From the NCBI GenBank assembly GCA_018269075.1, contig JAFDVJ010000013.1, positions 1 through 64,000 of the forward strand: a stretch of DNA of 64,000 nt, read 5' to 3'. Below are positions 1 through 8,803 of the stretch, one piece after another; positions within the stretch are counted from its first letter, which is position 1; each line of letters opens with the position of its first letter. The stretch comes from Acidobacteriota bacterium (GTDB lineage: Bacteria; Acidobacteriota; Blastocatellia; Pyrinomonadales; Pyrinomonadaceae). The notes beneath the pieces are model-generated. The model worked only from the letters and a program-made list of their open reading frames with translations, was not told where the DNA came from and ran no database searches. The position numbers and the translations under genes are program-made.

Positions 1-629
<629 letters not shown>

Positions 630-652
630 TCCGAAAAGTCGAAAACGATTGA

Positions 653-683
653 AAAAGGCGAGGGTCAACCTCGCCTTTTATTT
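653..683 (+). terminator. Intrinsic terminator after rpoC
   Basis: An 11-bp perfect stem (AAAAGGCGAGG / CCTCGCCTTTT) with a 5-base loop, followed by a T-rich stretch, begins 24 bases after the rpoC stop codon. Confidence 0.85.
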
Positions 684-702
684 TGTGATAGACTGATGGG
701 CT

Positions 703-1173
703 ATGTATCTTATAATTCTGCTCGTATTCGTGGTCGCATTGGCGTTGGGCAGCGTTTTACTGGTGGTTCTAATCCGCCTTTCAAGGCCCAAAAACGAGCA
801 GAAACCGGTCGATCGCCAAAATCCCGCGATTGCCGTCCCGCGTCCGGCGGAAAAGAAATTCAAACGCTGTCCCGTCTGCCGGAGCACCTATACCGATGAT
901 AGTTTACGTGAGTTCGACGTAAGAATCGACGCCAGACGGAGCGCCGGCATCCTGCCGGCAATGCGTTTGAAAAACGCAAACAGCGTTTCATTTCCCAGAT
1001 GATTTTAGGGAAATGAAACGCTGTTACGCCGCTTGCGCGCCGTTTGCCGGCAAGATGCCGGCGCTCCGTCCTTACGCCGAACTCACGTTAGTTTGAATTA
1101 CTGTCTGAGCGACGGCAGTATTCTCGAGGGCGCAAACGACGAAGCCGAAACGATCGTTCGCCGTTTCAAATAA
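703..1173 (+). pseudogene. Small membrane-anchored zinc-ribbon protein, split by a palindromic insertion
   Basis: The first part codes for an N-terminal membrane segment (about residues 2-25) and a linker that runs into CPVCRSTYTDDSL. The frame is then interrupted at 906 and stops at 1002 inside inserted DNA. If bases 906-1094 (the 183-bp insertion plus one copy of the TAGTTT duplication) are removed, the frame continues without a break. It then reads SLNYCLSDGSILEG and ends at TAA 1171-1173, giving about 93 residues. CPVCxxxYxDDSLNYCLxDG is a zinc-ribbon signature I know from acidobacterial proteins. The insertion is a multiple of three but carries an in-frame stop, so the present product would be a 99-residue protein lacking the second half of the zinc site. 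Whether the stub is functional is unknown. Confidence 0.75.
906..1088. mobile_element. MITE-like palindromic insertion with 6-bp target duplication
   Basis: The 183-bp element begins ACGTGAGTTCG and ends CGAACTCACGT (perfect 11-bp terminal inverted repeat). Inside are further inverted arms: GGAGCGCCGGCATC with GATGCCGGCGCTCC, and AACAGCGTTTCATTTCCC with GGGAAATGAAACGCTGTT. It is flanked by direct repeats TAGTTT at 900-905 and 1089-1094. It has no coding capacity, so it would need a transposase in trans. Two diverged relatives lie at 6474-6610 and 7708-7840. Confidence 0.8.
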
Positions 1174-1190
1174 AAAGACTTCTTTCCGAA

Positions 1191-1239
1191 AAAAATAGAA
1201 AGGCATTTCCCGACTGTCGGGAAATGCCTTTCTATTTTT
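1191..1239. terminator. Bidirectional intrinsic terminator
   Basis: A long perfect stem (about 24 bp, core AAAGGCATTTCCCGAC with its complement) is flanked by A-rich and T-rich runs on both sides. It lies between the broken zinc-ribbon gene and the converging M13 peptidase gene, so it can serve both strands. Confidence 0.85.
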
Positions 1240-1378
1240 CATCGATCAGGATTCCAGGGAAACGCCGTTCGGGCGTAAAGCCGTCGGCGCCCGCCGGCCG
1301 CGGGCATCGAGCGCAAACCCGCAAAGTCAATTTTTGTTGACTTTTAAGCCGCGGTTTTTCCTCTGCCCCGATTTTCTC

Positions 1379-3397
1379 TTACCAGATCTCGCAGATGTCC
1401 TTGCGGACCATCTTGGCGTTCTGTTTGCAGCCGAAGGCCTGCGCGAATTCCGTCATATTCGAGAGCGGGCCGTTGACGCGGTAGCGGGCGTTCGAGTGCG
1501 AGTCGTTCGTGACCTGCTGGATCTCGAACTCCGGCGTCGATTTCGTCGCCCAGACCTGCGCCCAGCCGAGGAAGAATCGCTGCTCGGGCGTAAAGCCGTC
1601 GATGTTCGCCGGACGCGGTTTGCCCTGAAGCGAGTTTTCGAAGGCCGTGAAGGCGACTTCGAGACCGCCGAGATCGCCGATGTTTTCGCCCAAAGTCAGC
1701 TTGCCGTTGATGAAGACGCCGGGCTGGACCTCGTATTTGCCGAACTGGTCGATGACGCAGGCGGCGCGGTCCTCGAATTTCTTGCGGTCTTCGGGCGTCC
1801 ACCACATCTTCAGGTTGCCTTCGGCGTCGAAGCGGCTGCCGCGGTCGTCGAAACCGTGCGAGATTTCGTGACCGATGACGCCGCCGATGCCGCCGTAGTT
1901 GATCGCGTCGTCGGCGGTGAAGCTGAAAAATGGCGGCTGCAGGATGCCGGCCGGAAACGTGATGTCGTTGTTCGAAGAATTATACGAAGCGTTGATGGTC
2001 GGCGTCGTAAATCCCCAGCGCGTCCTGTCGACCGGCTTGCCGGCGTCCTGCAGATTGCGGTTGATCAGAAACACCGACGCATTCGACGCGTTGTCGAAAT
2101 ACGATTTGCGGCTGATCTTCAGGCCCGCGTAGCCGCGCAGCTTGTCCGGGTAGCCGATCTTCCGCTTGAAGGCGTTGAGCTTGCGGGCGGCCTGTTCCTT
2201 GGTCGCGGGGCTCATCCATTCGAGCTTTTCGAGGCGCTGGCCGAACGCTTTGAAGATCTGGTCGATCATTTCGTCGGCGCGTTTTTTCGTTTCCGGCTTG
2301 AAGGCGACCTTCACGTATTCCATTCCGAGCGCTTCGCCGAGCGTGTTGTCGACGACGCCGACGCAGCGCTTCCAGCGCGGCTGCTGTTCCTTCGTGCCCG
2401 ACATCGTCCGGTTGTAAAAGTCGAAGTTCTCGTCGACGAATCGCTTCGAGAGCCGCGGGGCGGCCGCGTTGACGACCATAAAACGCATATAGGTCTTCAA
2501 ATCCGCGAGCGGCGTTTCCTTGAGCACGTTGTCGAATTCCTTGAAGAAATCGGGCTGCCCGATGTTGATCTCGGTGACGGCCGGCGTGTTGCGGGCCTTC
2601 ATATAGGCTTCCCACGAAAAATCGGGCGTCAGCTGCGCGACCTCGGCGAGCGGCTTTTTGTTGTAGCTCGCTTCCGGGTTGCGAAACTCGTCGGGCCGCT
2701 TCGACGCTTTGGCGAGCCGGCTCTGGATCGCCATCACGGTCGCGGCGTTGGCGGCCGCCTTGTCGGGCGCGTCGCCGAGCAGCTTGAACATATTCGTCAC
2801 GTACGGAACGAACGCGTCACGCACCTTTTTCGTCTTTTCCTGATCGTAATAATCGCGGTTCGGCATACTCAGACCGCCCTGGCTGGCGTTGGCGATGTTC
2901 ATCGTGCTGTTTTTCTGGTCGGCGCCGGCGCCGAAGCCGAAAAACATCTGGACGCCGCGCGAATGAAACGCGCCGATCGCCGCCGGCAGCTCGTTGACGC
3001 CCTTGATCGCCTCGATCTGTTTGAACGACGCGGCGAGCGGCGTCGCGTCGGCCTTCTCGATCGCCGCTTCGTCCATACACGAGGCGTAAAGATCGCCGAT
3101 CATCTGCGTGTCGCTGCCCGGCGCGGCCTTTGTTTTCGAGGCCTTTTCGAGAATATCCTTGAGGATCGACTGGTTGTTGTCGGCCAGAATGTTGAATGTT
3201 CCCCAGCGCGGAAAAGCGGCGGGAATCTCGGTGTTTTTGAGCCACGTGCCGTTGGCGTACTGGAAAAAGTCGGTGCAGGCGTCGACCGACGTATCCATCC
3301 GGCTCGTGTCGAAAGCTTTGCTTTGCGCCATCGCCGCCGCCGTCAGCGACAGCAGCACGACGAGCGCGGTCATCGAACGAAAATAAAATTTGCGCAT
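1379..3397 (-). CDS. Secreted M13 family (neprilysin/PepO-like) zinc metallopeptidase
   Basis: The 672-residue protein starts with a signal peptide (about residues 1-25, cleavage after AMA-Q). It has the usual length and layout of bacterial M13 oligopeptidases: an N-terminal helical lid (DTCxDFFQYANGTWL near residue 37) and a C-terminal thermolysin-like half. The zinc site is visible as HEISH at 510-514 with the third ligand in ENIGD at 571-575. The family signature NASYNSSNNDITFPAG lies just before it. The protein ends in CEIW, close to the Cx-aromatic end common in the family. It should cut peptides in the periplasm or outside the cell. It stands alone, convergent with the upstream gene and tandem to a PlsC-type gene. 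Confidence 0.96.
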   Translation of the reverse strand: MRKFYFRSMTALVVLLSLTAAAMAQSKAFDTSRMDTSVDACTDFFQYANGTWLKNTEIPAAFPRWGTFNILADNNQSILKDILEKASKTKAAPGSDTQMIGDLYASCMDEAAIEKADATPLAASFKQIEAIKGVNELPAAIGAFHSRGVQMFFGFGAGADQKNSTMNIANASQGGLSMPNRDYYDQEKTKKVRDAFVPYVTNMFKLLGDAPDKAAANAATVMAIQSRLAKASKRPDEFRNPEASYNKKPLAEVAQLTPDFSWEAYMKARNTPAVTEINIGQPDFFKEFDNVLKETPLADLKTYMRFMVVNAAAPRLSKRFVDENFDFYNRTMSGTKEQQPRWKRCVGVVDNTLGEALGMEYVKVAFKPETKKRADEMIDQIFKAFGQRLEKLEWMSPATKEQAARKLNAFKRKIGYPDKLRGYAGLKISRKSYFDNASNASVFLINRNLQDAGKPVDRTRWGFTTPTINASYNSSNNDITFPAGILQPPFFSFTADDAINYGGIGGVIGHEISHGFDDRGSRFDAEGNLKMWWTPEDRKKFEDRAACVIDQFGKYEVQPGVFINGKLTLGENIGDLGGLEVAFTAFENSLQGKPRPANIDGFTPEQRFFLGWAQVWATKSTPEFEIQQVTNDSHSNARYRVNGPLSNMTEFAQAFGCKQNAKMVRKDICEIW

Positions 3398-3590
3398 AGT
3401 GTTTCCCGATGTTCCGAAACGCCCGCGCCGGCGGCCGGTTTTTCGTCGGCAAAACGAAACGGTCGCTCGAGCGGGGTCGAAACTGATTTTTCTCCTAAAA
3501 ATTTTGGAATGATCTCTTCTCCGTTCTGTTACGCGCGGATAGACAGCATTGTTTCAAAACGGCCGCGAAAAGGCAATCGAAAACGCGGGG

Positions 3591-4337
3591 TTAAATGACG
3601 GGAATGAATTTTTCGACGACCTTGTCGTGGAGCTCTCGGGCGAGCTTTTTGCGATTCGGATTGGCGACCGGCTCGTCGCCGAAGTTGATGATCGCCTTGT
3701 ATTCGCTGACGCTGAAGTAGCGGAACATATGGTTGATGAAAACCGTGTCGTCCCACCAGCAGACGGCCTCGCTCGCCGGGATTTCGCCGATCGGCGTTTG
3801 ATAAGTGATCGAACAGTAGGAAACCGGGAGATCGGTGCGGGCGGCGAATTCGAGGAACGACGAGTTGAACGGCAGAACCTCTTCACCCTTGGTGCTCGTG
3901 CCTTCGGGGAAAATGATGACGCCCTCGCCCTCATCGAGCTTTTCGATGATCTCGCGGCCGGCGCGCGGGATGTCGCGGTGGTTCTGCCGGTCGATGAAGA
4001 TGTTGCCCATATCGCCGACCATCCGCCCGGCGAGAAACCAGTTGCGGATCTCGCCCTTGGCGACGAAAACGCCCTCGACGACGTGCCGGAGCGCCGGGAT
4101 GTCGGCGTAGCTCAGATGATTGCAGACGAGAAAAAACGGCGCTTTCGGCACGGGCCCGATCGTTTCGACCTTCATCCGCGAGATCCGCACGAAGGCGTCC
4201 GACCACATCTGAAAGATGACCTGCCGCCAGTATTGCTTGTTGGGAATGACGAACCGCGCGACGAACCAGAGCGCGTAGACCGCGATGGTCGAGACAAAAA
4301 ATAACGAAAATCGAAAGGCGGCGCGAATATTTCTCAT
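3591..4337 (-). CDS. 1-acyl-sn-glycerol-3-phosphate acyltransferase (PlsC family)
   Basis: The 248-residue protein has an N-terminal hydrophobic anchor (about 10-30) and the acyltransferase motifs of the PlsC family: motif I NHLSYAD at 73-79 (catalytic His74 and Asp79), the region GNIFIDR near 111-117, and motif III FPEGTSTKG at 143-151, which binds the glycerol phosphate. The known reaction transfers an acyl chain to lysophosphatidate, making phosphatidate at the inner membrane. An OlsB-like enzyme is encoded 2.5 kb away; the family also contains OlsA, which completes ornithine lipids, so a role there is possible but not shown. The ATG start is immediately followed by the membrane segment. 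Confidence 0.92.
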   Translation of the reverse strand: MRNIRAAFRFSLFFVSTIAVYALWFVARFVIPNKQYWRQVIFQMWSDAFVRISRMKVETIGPVPKAPFFLVCNHLSYADIPALRHVVEGVFVAKGEIRNWFLAGRMVGDMGNIFIDRQNHRDIPRAGREIIEKLDEGEGVIIFPEGTSTKGEEVLPFNSSFLEFAARTDLPVSYCSITYQTPIGEIPASEAVCWWDDTVFINHMFRYFSVSEYKAIINFGDEPVANPNRKKLARELHDKVVEKFIPVI

Positions 4338-4462
4338 CCTGCCCTTATTTTAACGCGAGACGGCGAAACGCGTAAACCTTGCGCCGGTCGAAACGTGCCG
4401 CCCGCCGGTTGAAGAACCGTTCGTTGGCCGTGATTTTTCCCCGAAAGGAGCGCGCTTTTCGT

Positions 4463-4753
4463 CTAGTGACCGGCGAACCGCGTGCCGATCAGGCCGACGG
4501 CCAGCTCCGCCCAGACGACGAAGAGCCCGGCCAAAATAACGGCGCAGAGCGCGAGCCGGTAGGCGGGTTTTCGGATCATTCTGAGGACGAATTCGCAGAG
4601 CAGGCCGGTGCCGTAAAGCAGGACGCCGGCGACGAGAAAGTCGAACGGCGACCAGTTTACCTCGCCGGTGAACCGCATCGCGATCAGCGGGATGCAGAGC
4701 AGAATCGTGACCGTGAGGAGGATGCCGATGAGTCGTTTGTTTTGTTTGAGCAT
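4463..4753 (-). CDS. Small integral membrane protein, function unknown
   Basis: The 96-residue product has three predicted membrane helices (about 8-26, 36-58 and 66-88). It carries a short basic loop (RMIRKP) between helices two and three. I do not recognise a characterised family. It lies in the same direction as the acyltransferase gene, separated from it by about 125 bp, with no clear operon overlap. Confidence 0.7.
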   Translation of the reverse strand: MLKQNKRLIGILLTVTILLCIPLIAMRFTGEVNWSPFDFLVAGVLLYGTGLLCEFVLRMIRKPAYRLALCAVILAGLFVVWAELAVGLIGTRFAGH

Positions 4754-4926
4754 AAAAATTTCTCGACGATTATTATCCGTTTGCCGAACTCCGGCCGACG
4801 GAACTTCGCCGGTTCGATTTCAATATTCTCACCAAGTCGTTTTGTTTGTCAAGCACTTTGTGTTATAAAGTAAATTTTCGCGCAGCGCCCAGAGCTATTC
4901 GTAATAAAAGTCGCCGGATCGTTCGA

Positions 4927-5868
4927 TTACCGGTTTTTCTTCAAGCCTCGAAAATATCTTCGCAGCTTCCCGATCTTCGCCTCGTATTCCGAAGTCCGTT
5001 CGGCGAGCAGCGGCGCGGACGCGAGGATCAGCTTTCCGTTCTTCGAACGCGGGACGATCCGCGGCAGCGACGGCGTTTGGGCGGCCGGATCTTCGACGAT
5101 CACGCCCCGGAAAACGATCTCGCCGTCGAAAACGATCGCATAGCCTTTCCCGTTTAAGTCCGGCAGTTTTTTCGAGGCTTGCGGGGTCAGCGTAAAAATC
5201 GGATCGAGCAGCCCCATCGTGTTTTTCCATCCGACGGACTCGATCTCCGACACCGAAATAACCGCCGCCGGCGTTTCTTCGCGGTAGGCTTTTTCCAGTT
5301 TTTCGAGAACCGTTCCGGTCGCTTCGCCGAGGTTTCGGGAAAAGTCGCCGAGAACGTAGAGCCCGAAGCGCGGGCTTTTCGACTGCTTTTCCGGTTTCGA
5401 CGCGAAGGCCGCTTTGAAGATTTCCGCGAGCCGCTGGCCGTATTTCCCGTCGGCCAGGAAATTCTGCGTGTTGTGCTCGTAATCTACTTGTTTGAAGAGC
5501 CGCGGCACGGAAAAAAAGATGTTGTCGCAGGCCCAGCAGACGCTCGCCCGCACGATCAAACGGCCGCGCGCGTAAAATTCGACCGAATAATGCGGCTCGT
5601 GACAGGCCGAAAGGCCGGGCCGGTATTCGAGCTTTCGCCAGACGGCGGCGACTTTTCGCGCCGGGGCGGCGCGGAGCGTGACTTCGGCCAGTATTTCGCC
5701 GTTTCGCGTCCGGTCCATCCCTTCGAGATCGGCCTGATAAAGCTCGTAAATCCTGACTTTATCGATCTTCGGAAGATTTTTCGTGAACGGGAGATAAATC
5801 TTTTTCGGCTGCGCCGCCGCCGCCGCCGAAAAGATCGAAATCAATAAAAACAACTTGATAAATCGCAT
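4927..5868 (-). CDS. Secreted protein of unknown function
   Basis: The 313-residue protein starts at ATG 5866-5868, preceded by a good ribosome site (GAGGTG, 4 bases upstream). The longer open frame upstream is not needed. Residues 1-19 form a signal peptide ending in AAAAAQ. The mature protein has two cysteines in CWAC near 109-112, possibly a redox or metal pair, and an invariant-looking CHEPHYSVEF segment before it. No known catalytic motif was found. The lipoprotein gene 5886-6311 ends 17 bp upstream on the same strand, so the two probably form an operon. Confidence 0.75.
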   Translation of the reverse strand: MRFIKLFLLISIFSAAAAAQPKKIYLPFTKNLPKIDKVRIYELYQADLEGMDRTRNGEILAEVTLRAAPARKVAAVWRKLEYRPGLSACHEPHYSVEFYARGRLIVRASVCWACDNIFFSVPRLFKQVDYEHNTQNFLADGKYGQRLAEIFKAAFASKPEKQSKSPRFGLYVLGDFSRNLGEATGTVLEKLEKAYREETPAAVISVSEIESVGWKNTMGLLDPIFTLTPQASKKLPDLNGKGYAIVFDGEIVFRGVIVEDPAAQTPSLPRIVPRSKNGKLILASAPLLAERTSEYEAKIGKLRRYFRGLKKNR

Positions 5869-5885
5869 TTTCACCTCACTTTTCG

Positions 5886-6311
5886 TCAATCCAAACGCCG
5901 CGCCGCCCGGTACCAGTGCGGCCGCCGCGGTTCGACTTCGAGCAGTTTGACCGGCCCGACGTCGAGATGCTGGCGGACGCCGCCCGCGCCCCAGTCGATC
6001 GCGTAAAAATCCGCCGCCCGCAGCTCGCGGCTGCAGTAGAGATAGCCCTCGACGTCGCGCCCGCGCCCGCGCCAGGTCGGAAAGAGGATCAGCGTCAGGC
6101 CGTCGGCTCTTCGTTCGAAATAGATCTCGCCGGTCTGAAGATCGGCTGCGAGCTCTTTCGGGACCCGGATAACGCCTTCCGAATCCGGTTTGAGCTCGCC
6201 GTCCCGGATCTTCCGCGCGACCGGCTCGAGGCGGTCGGTCGGGTCGGAACATCCGAACAGCGAAGCCATAATCCCGAAAATCAGCGCGGCGGTCGTCTTT
6301 GGAAATCTCAT
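5886..6311 (-). CDS. Small lipoprotein, function unknown
   Basis: The 141-residue product has a short signal sequence ending in the lipobox-like ASLFGC, so Cys21 should be lipidated. The mature part is charged, with an RGRGRDVEGYLYCS segment and no recognised domain. It precedes the secreted protein gene 4927-5868 by 17 bp and likely shares its transcript. Confidence 0.7.
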   Translation of the reverse strand: MRFPKTTAALIFGIMASLFGCSDPTDRLEPVARKIRDGELKPDSEGVIRVPKELAADLQTGEIYFERRADGLTLILFPTWRGRGRDVEGYLYCSRELRAADFYAIDWGAGGVRQHLDVGPVKLLEVEPRRPHWYRAARRLD

Positions 6312-6424
6312 AAAACCCAGCTTCAGAACGAAATAAATGCCGACATTTGGCGGTCTCGTAAACAGGTATAAACCAAAACGGATTATTAGTCGCCATCCAA
6401 GCGGGTAGCGATTTCGGATTTCGG

Positions 6425-6686
6425 ATCATTACTGTTAAAAGGATTGGCGGTTAAAGGAAACCGGAAAATTGCTGACTGGAGCGCGGGCATCCTTGCCGGC
6501 CACGCCGCGTAAGCGGTGTCGAAACGTTTCAAATCCTCGAAGCTGCTCGATGATGAAAAGCTTGTTCGCGCTGTCGCGCTCAGGCAGGCAGGGATGCCCG
6601 CGCTCCAGTCACGAGTTTTCAGATTTAATTTTCAGCGTGAAGGACATCGGACGGACTGTCTTCAAATTACTTTTAACGGTAATGAT
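6425..6686. mobile_element. Nested inverted repeat with a MITE-like core
   Basis: The core 6474-6610 begins GACTGGAGCGCGGGCATCC and ends with its exact complement. It matches the 906-1088 element read backwards in its GGAGCGC, GCCGGC, AAGCGG and GTTTCA blocks. An outer imperfect arm, ATCATTACTGTTAAAAG at 6425-6441, pairs with CTTTTAACGGTAATGAT at 6670-6686, so the whole forms a 262-bp nested palindrome. No coding capacity. Confidence 0.65.
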
Positions 6687-6741
6687 TGTCGGATTGCTCG
6701 AAATAGGACAGACAGTTAACTGTGTTGAGGTAGAAAAGTTT

Positions 6742-6809
6742 CCTGATCTTTGGTCTTTGGTCTTTGGTCTTTGATTTTTTTTCAAAGGTCAAAGATCAAA
6801 CTATCAGGA
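6742..6809. repeat. Inverted pair of CTTTGGT-type heptamer repeats
   Basis: Four 7-base units of the TCTTTGG type are followed by a T8 run and then complementary AAAGGTC/AAAGATC units. The outer TCCTGATC pairs imperfectly with TATCAGGA. The hairpin sits 21 bases from the stop of the OlsB-like gene and could end its transcript. Confidence 0.7.
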
Positions 6810-6829
6810 TATTAAATTTACACGGTTTT

Positions 6830-7642
6830 CTACCGGCCGAAAAACATCTTTGCGTAGCGGTCGGGAATGCCGCGGGCGTCGACGACGACGAAAAAGTCGA
6901 TCGTTTTGAACCGGCGGTCGATCGCCGGCGCCCCGCAGATTTTCGCGCCGAGCCGCAGGTAGATCTCGAAGAGCATCGGCAGCTCGATCGGGCCGTCGGC
7001 GGCCGGGAAGTCTTCGGCCGGGCAGAGATATTCGGGGCGCGGCGCGACGCGGAGGCTTTCGTGGAGGCGTTCGTCGCGGACGAGCCGGCGATAGGCGCGC
7101 GCGCCGTCGGCGCAGTCCTGCGACGGCAGCGAGCAGCAGCCGAAAAGATAGCGTTTGCGGCGTTCGGTCAGATACATCGCGAGCCCCTTCCAGAGCAGGA
7201 ACAACACGCGCGAATTGCGGTGTTCGCGGGCGATGCAGGCGCGGCCGATCTCGATCGATTCGGACAGAACCTCGTAGGGCAGGCTCTCGACCGCGAATTC
7301 GCCCGCCGAGTAAAAGCCGAACGCGCTGCCGGCGGTTTCCATCGTCCGCAGCCGGTACGTTCCGACGATCCGGCCGGTCTCGTTTTCGACGACGATCAGG
7401 TGATGACAGGTCTGGTCGAACTCGTCCTCGTCGCGGCCGTTGATGTAGGACGCTTCGAGGCCCTCGTTGAGTTCGAGATTGAAGACCTCGAACCGGAGCC
7501 GCAAAACCTCGTCGAGCTCTTCGGCGGTCTGCGCGAAACGAGCCGTGTAGCGGCCCTCGCGACACTGGTTCCGCGGCGCCGGACCGCCGCCGGAAGCCGT
7601 CGGCCCGGACAGGATAAACGCTGGCGATTGAATGGTTGGCAT
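6830..7642 (-). CDS. OlsB-like GNAT-fold N-acyltransferase
   Basis: The 270-residue protein has the layout of the ornithine N-alpha-acyltransferase / hemolysin-like family. A YTARFAQTAEELDEVLRLRFEVFN opening corresponds to the GNAT beta1-alpha1 region (about 32-55), then DEFDQTCHHLIV and TGRIVGTYRLR (about 73-100), and an EIGRACI strand near 131. Family members use acyl-ACP to acylate an amino acid, usually ornithine, giving lyso-ornithine lipid. Residues 1-28 look unstructured. The closest acyltransferase partner in view is the PlsC-type gene at 3591-4337. The exact amino-acid substrate cannot be read from the sequence. Confidence 0.8.
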   Translation of the reverse strand: MPTIQSPAFILSGPTASGGGPAPRNQCREGRYTARFAQTAEELDEVLRLRFEVFNLELNEGLEASYINGRDEDEFDQTCHHLIVVENETGRIVGTYRLRTMETAGSAFGFYSAGEFAVESLPYEVLSESIEIGRACIAREHRNSRVLFLLWKGLAMYLTERRKRYLFGCCSLPSQDCADGARAYRRLVRDERLHESLRVAPRPEYLCPAEDFPAADGPIELPMLFEIYLRLGAKICGAPAIDRRFKTIDFFVVVDARGIPDRYAKMFFGR

Positions 7643-7707
7643 AGTTTTATAAAACTTCTTTCGCGCTCTTAATTCCGGGCGGCCGGCAGTTTATTCCAAT
7701 GTCGGCC

Positions 7708-7840
7708 CGGAGCGCTGTCATCCTGACGGCCAACGTCGCGCAGGCGGCGTCAACACGTTTCATTTCTCATAATCTCTTTGAAAATGAAACGCTGTTTGCG
7801 TTTTGTCAAACGCATTGCCGGCCGGGACGCCGGCGCTCCG
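7708..7840. mobile_element. Third copy of the MITE-like palindromic family
   Basis: The 133-bp element is flanked by GGAGCGC and GCGCTCC. Read in reverse it lines up with 906-1088 over the GTTTCATTT, AAACGCATTGCCGGC and CGGCGCTCCG blocks. It ends 3 bases before the stop codon of the TonB-C gene. No clear target duplication is visible, which suggests an older insertion. Confidence 0.65.
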
Positions 7841-7843
7841 CTT

Positions 7844-8677
7844 TTATTCGAGCTTTTTAAAATTATAGCGCAGAAGGACGCGAACCGGGAGCGGCCGGCC
7901 GTCGCGGACGGCGGGACGCCAGTTCATCCGGCGGACGGTCTCTTCGACGGCTTCGTCGAGGCCGAAGCCGGCCCAGCGGACGATCTCGGTGCGCGTGACG
8001 CGGCCGGTCTCGTCGAAATCGACCTCGATGTCGACGGTCGCCGCGACGCGGTAGAGATTGGCGGTCGCCGTGTAGGGCGGGCTGATTCGCCGGTAGGGAA
8101 GCGGCGTCCGGAAATTTTTCGCGGCGGGCGAATCCGGGTCGGGAATCTCGTCGAGGACGGGCTTGTTCTCGACCGTTTCCCGTTTGAAGACGGCGGGCAG
8201 TTTTTCGGCGAGCTCGCCGGCGAGAGCGGGAACGGCTTCCAGCAGCAGCTTTTCGGCCGCGTCGCGGCGGTCGGCGTTAAACGATGCGAGCTTCCAGAAG
8301 ACGAGCCGGCCGGTCCGCGTGCTGACCGCGCAGACGACCGCGTAGGCTTCGAAATATTCCTTTTTTTCGAACGAGTTGCGCGGCTGAATCGCGGCGCGGA
8401 CGAGCAGAAAGCCGTCGCCGCCGATCGCCGCCCCGAGACTGCGCGCCTCTTCGGTCGTCAGGTTGAAGGGCGTTTCGGGCGCGACCGCGGCAAAGGCCGC
8501 CTCGCCGAGCGCCGCGTCGAGCACTCTGAATTTCGCCGCCAGCGACGCGGCCAGCTTCTCGGCGAACCGCCCGCTCGCGTCGTTTTTCTCCGGCGTCAAA
8601 ACCGCGATCCGCTGTCCCGCCGCCGGCAGGAAAAAAAGGAAAAGCAGAACGATGTGGGATATCGGATGCCGGATCAT
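7844..8677 (-). CDS. Secreted TonB C-terminal domain protein
   Basis: The 277-residue protein begins at ATG 8675-8677. The 20 codons further upstream are translated heptamer repeat (SEIRNPKSAIE) and are not accepted. Residues 1-22 form a signal peptide. The C-terminal 80 residues have the TonB-C fold pattern: a conserved pseudo-proline start, then VDIEVDFDETGRVTRTEIVRW, DEAVEETVRRMNWRPAVRDGRPLPV and a final RYNF strand. The middle resembles the periplasmic sensor part found before such domains in acidobacteria. It lacks an obvious N-terminal cytoplasmic anchor typical of true TonB, so energy transduction is uncertain. It follows the HD-domain gene on the same strand. Confidence 0.82.
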   Translation of the reverse strand: MIRHPISHIVLLFLFFLPAAGQRIAVLTPEKNDASGRFAEKLAASLAAKFRVLDAALGEAAFAAVAPETPFNLTTEEARSLGAAIGGDGFLLVRAAIQPRNSFEKKEYFEAYAVVCAVSTRTGRLVFWKLASFNADRRDAAEKLLLEAVPALAGELAEKLPAVFKRETVENKPVLDEIPDPDSPAAKNFRTPLPYRRISPPYTATANLYRVAATVDIEVDFDETGRVTRTEIVRWAGFGLDEAVEETVRRMNWRPAVRDGRPLPVRVLLRYNFKKLE

Positions 8678-8803
8678 TTCGATTGCGGATTTCGGATTGC
8701 GGATTTCGGATTTATTTTTTTTCGAGAACAGAATCATCAGCTTTTAACAAAATATATCCCAGCTCAGACCAATCCGAAATCCGCAATCCGCAATCCGCAA
8801 TCA
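8678..8803. repeat. Inverted pair of CGGATTT/CGGATTG heptamer repeats
   Basis: Units GGATTTC and GGATTGC lie at 8678-8713. The complementary GAAATCC and GCAATCC units lie at 8772-8803, with an AT-rich spacer of about 58 bases. The right arm overlaps the stop codon of the HD-domain gene. Confidence 0.75.

Larger units (their letters stand above)
6312..6829. other. Gene-free spacer made of inverted repeats
   Basis: No gene is supported in these 518 bases. They hold a short TTTCGGA run (6411-6427), a nested inverted-repeat element (6425-6686) whose core belongs to the MITE-like family, and an inverted pair of CTTTGGT/CAAAGAT heptamer repeats (6742-6809) just before the stop of the next minus-strand gene. 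Confidence 0.7.

Noticed and set aside
1334..3598. 754-residue plus-strand open frame opposite the M13 peptidase gene
   Set aside because: It is the high-GC shadow of a gene with signal peptide and HEISH motif; its own product is Arg/Val/Asp-rich without any domain. The same holds for long frames opposite other minus-strand genes, such as 7778-10273 and 31170-32942, and for minus-strand frames under the TonB receptors.
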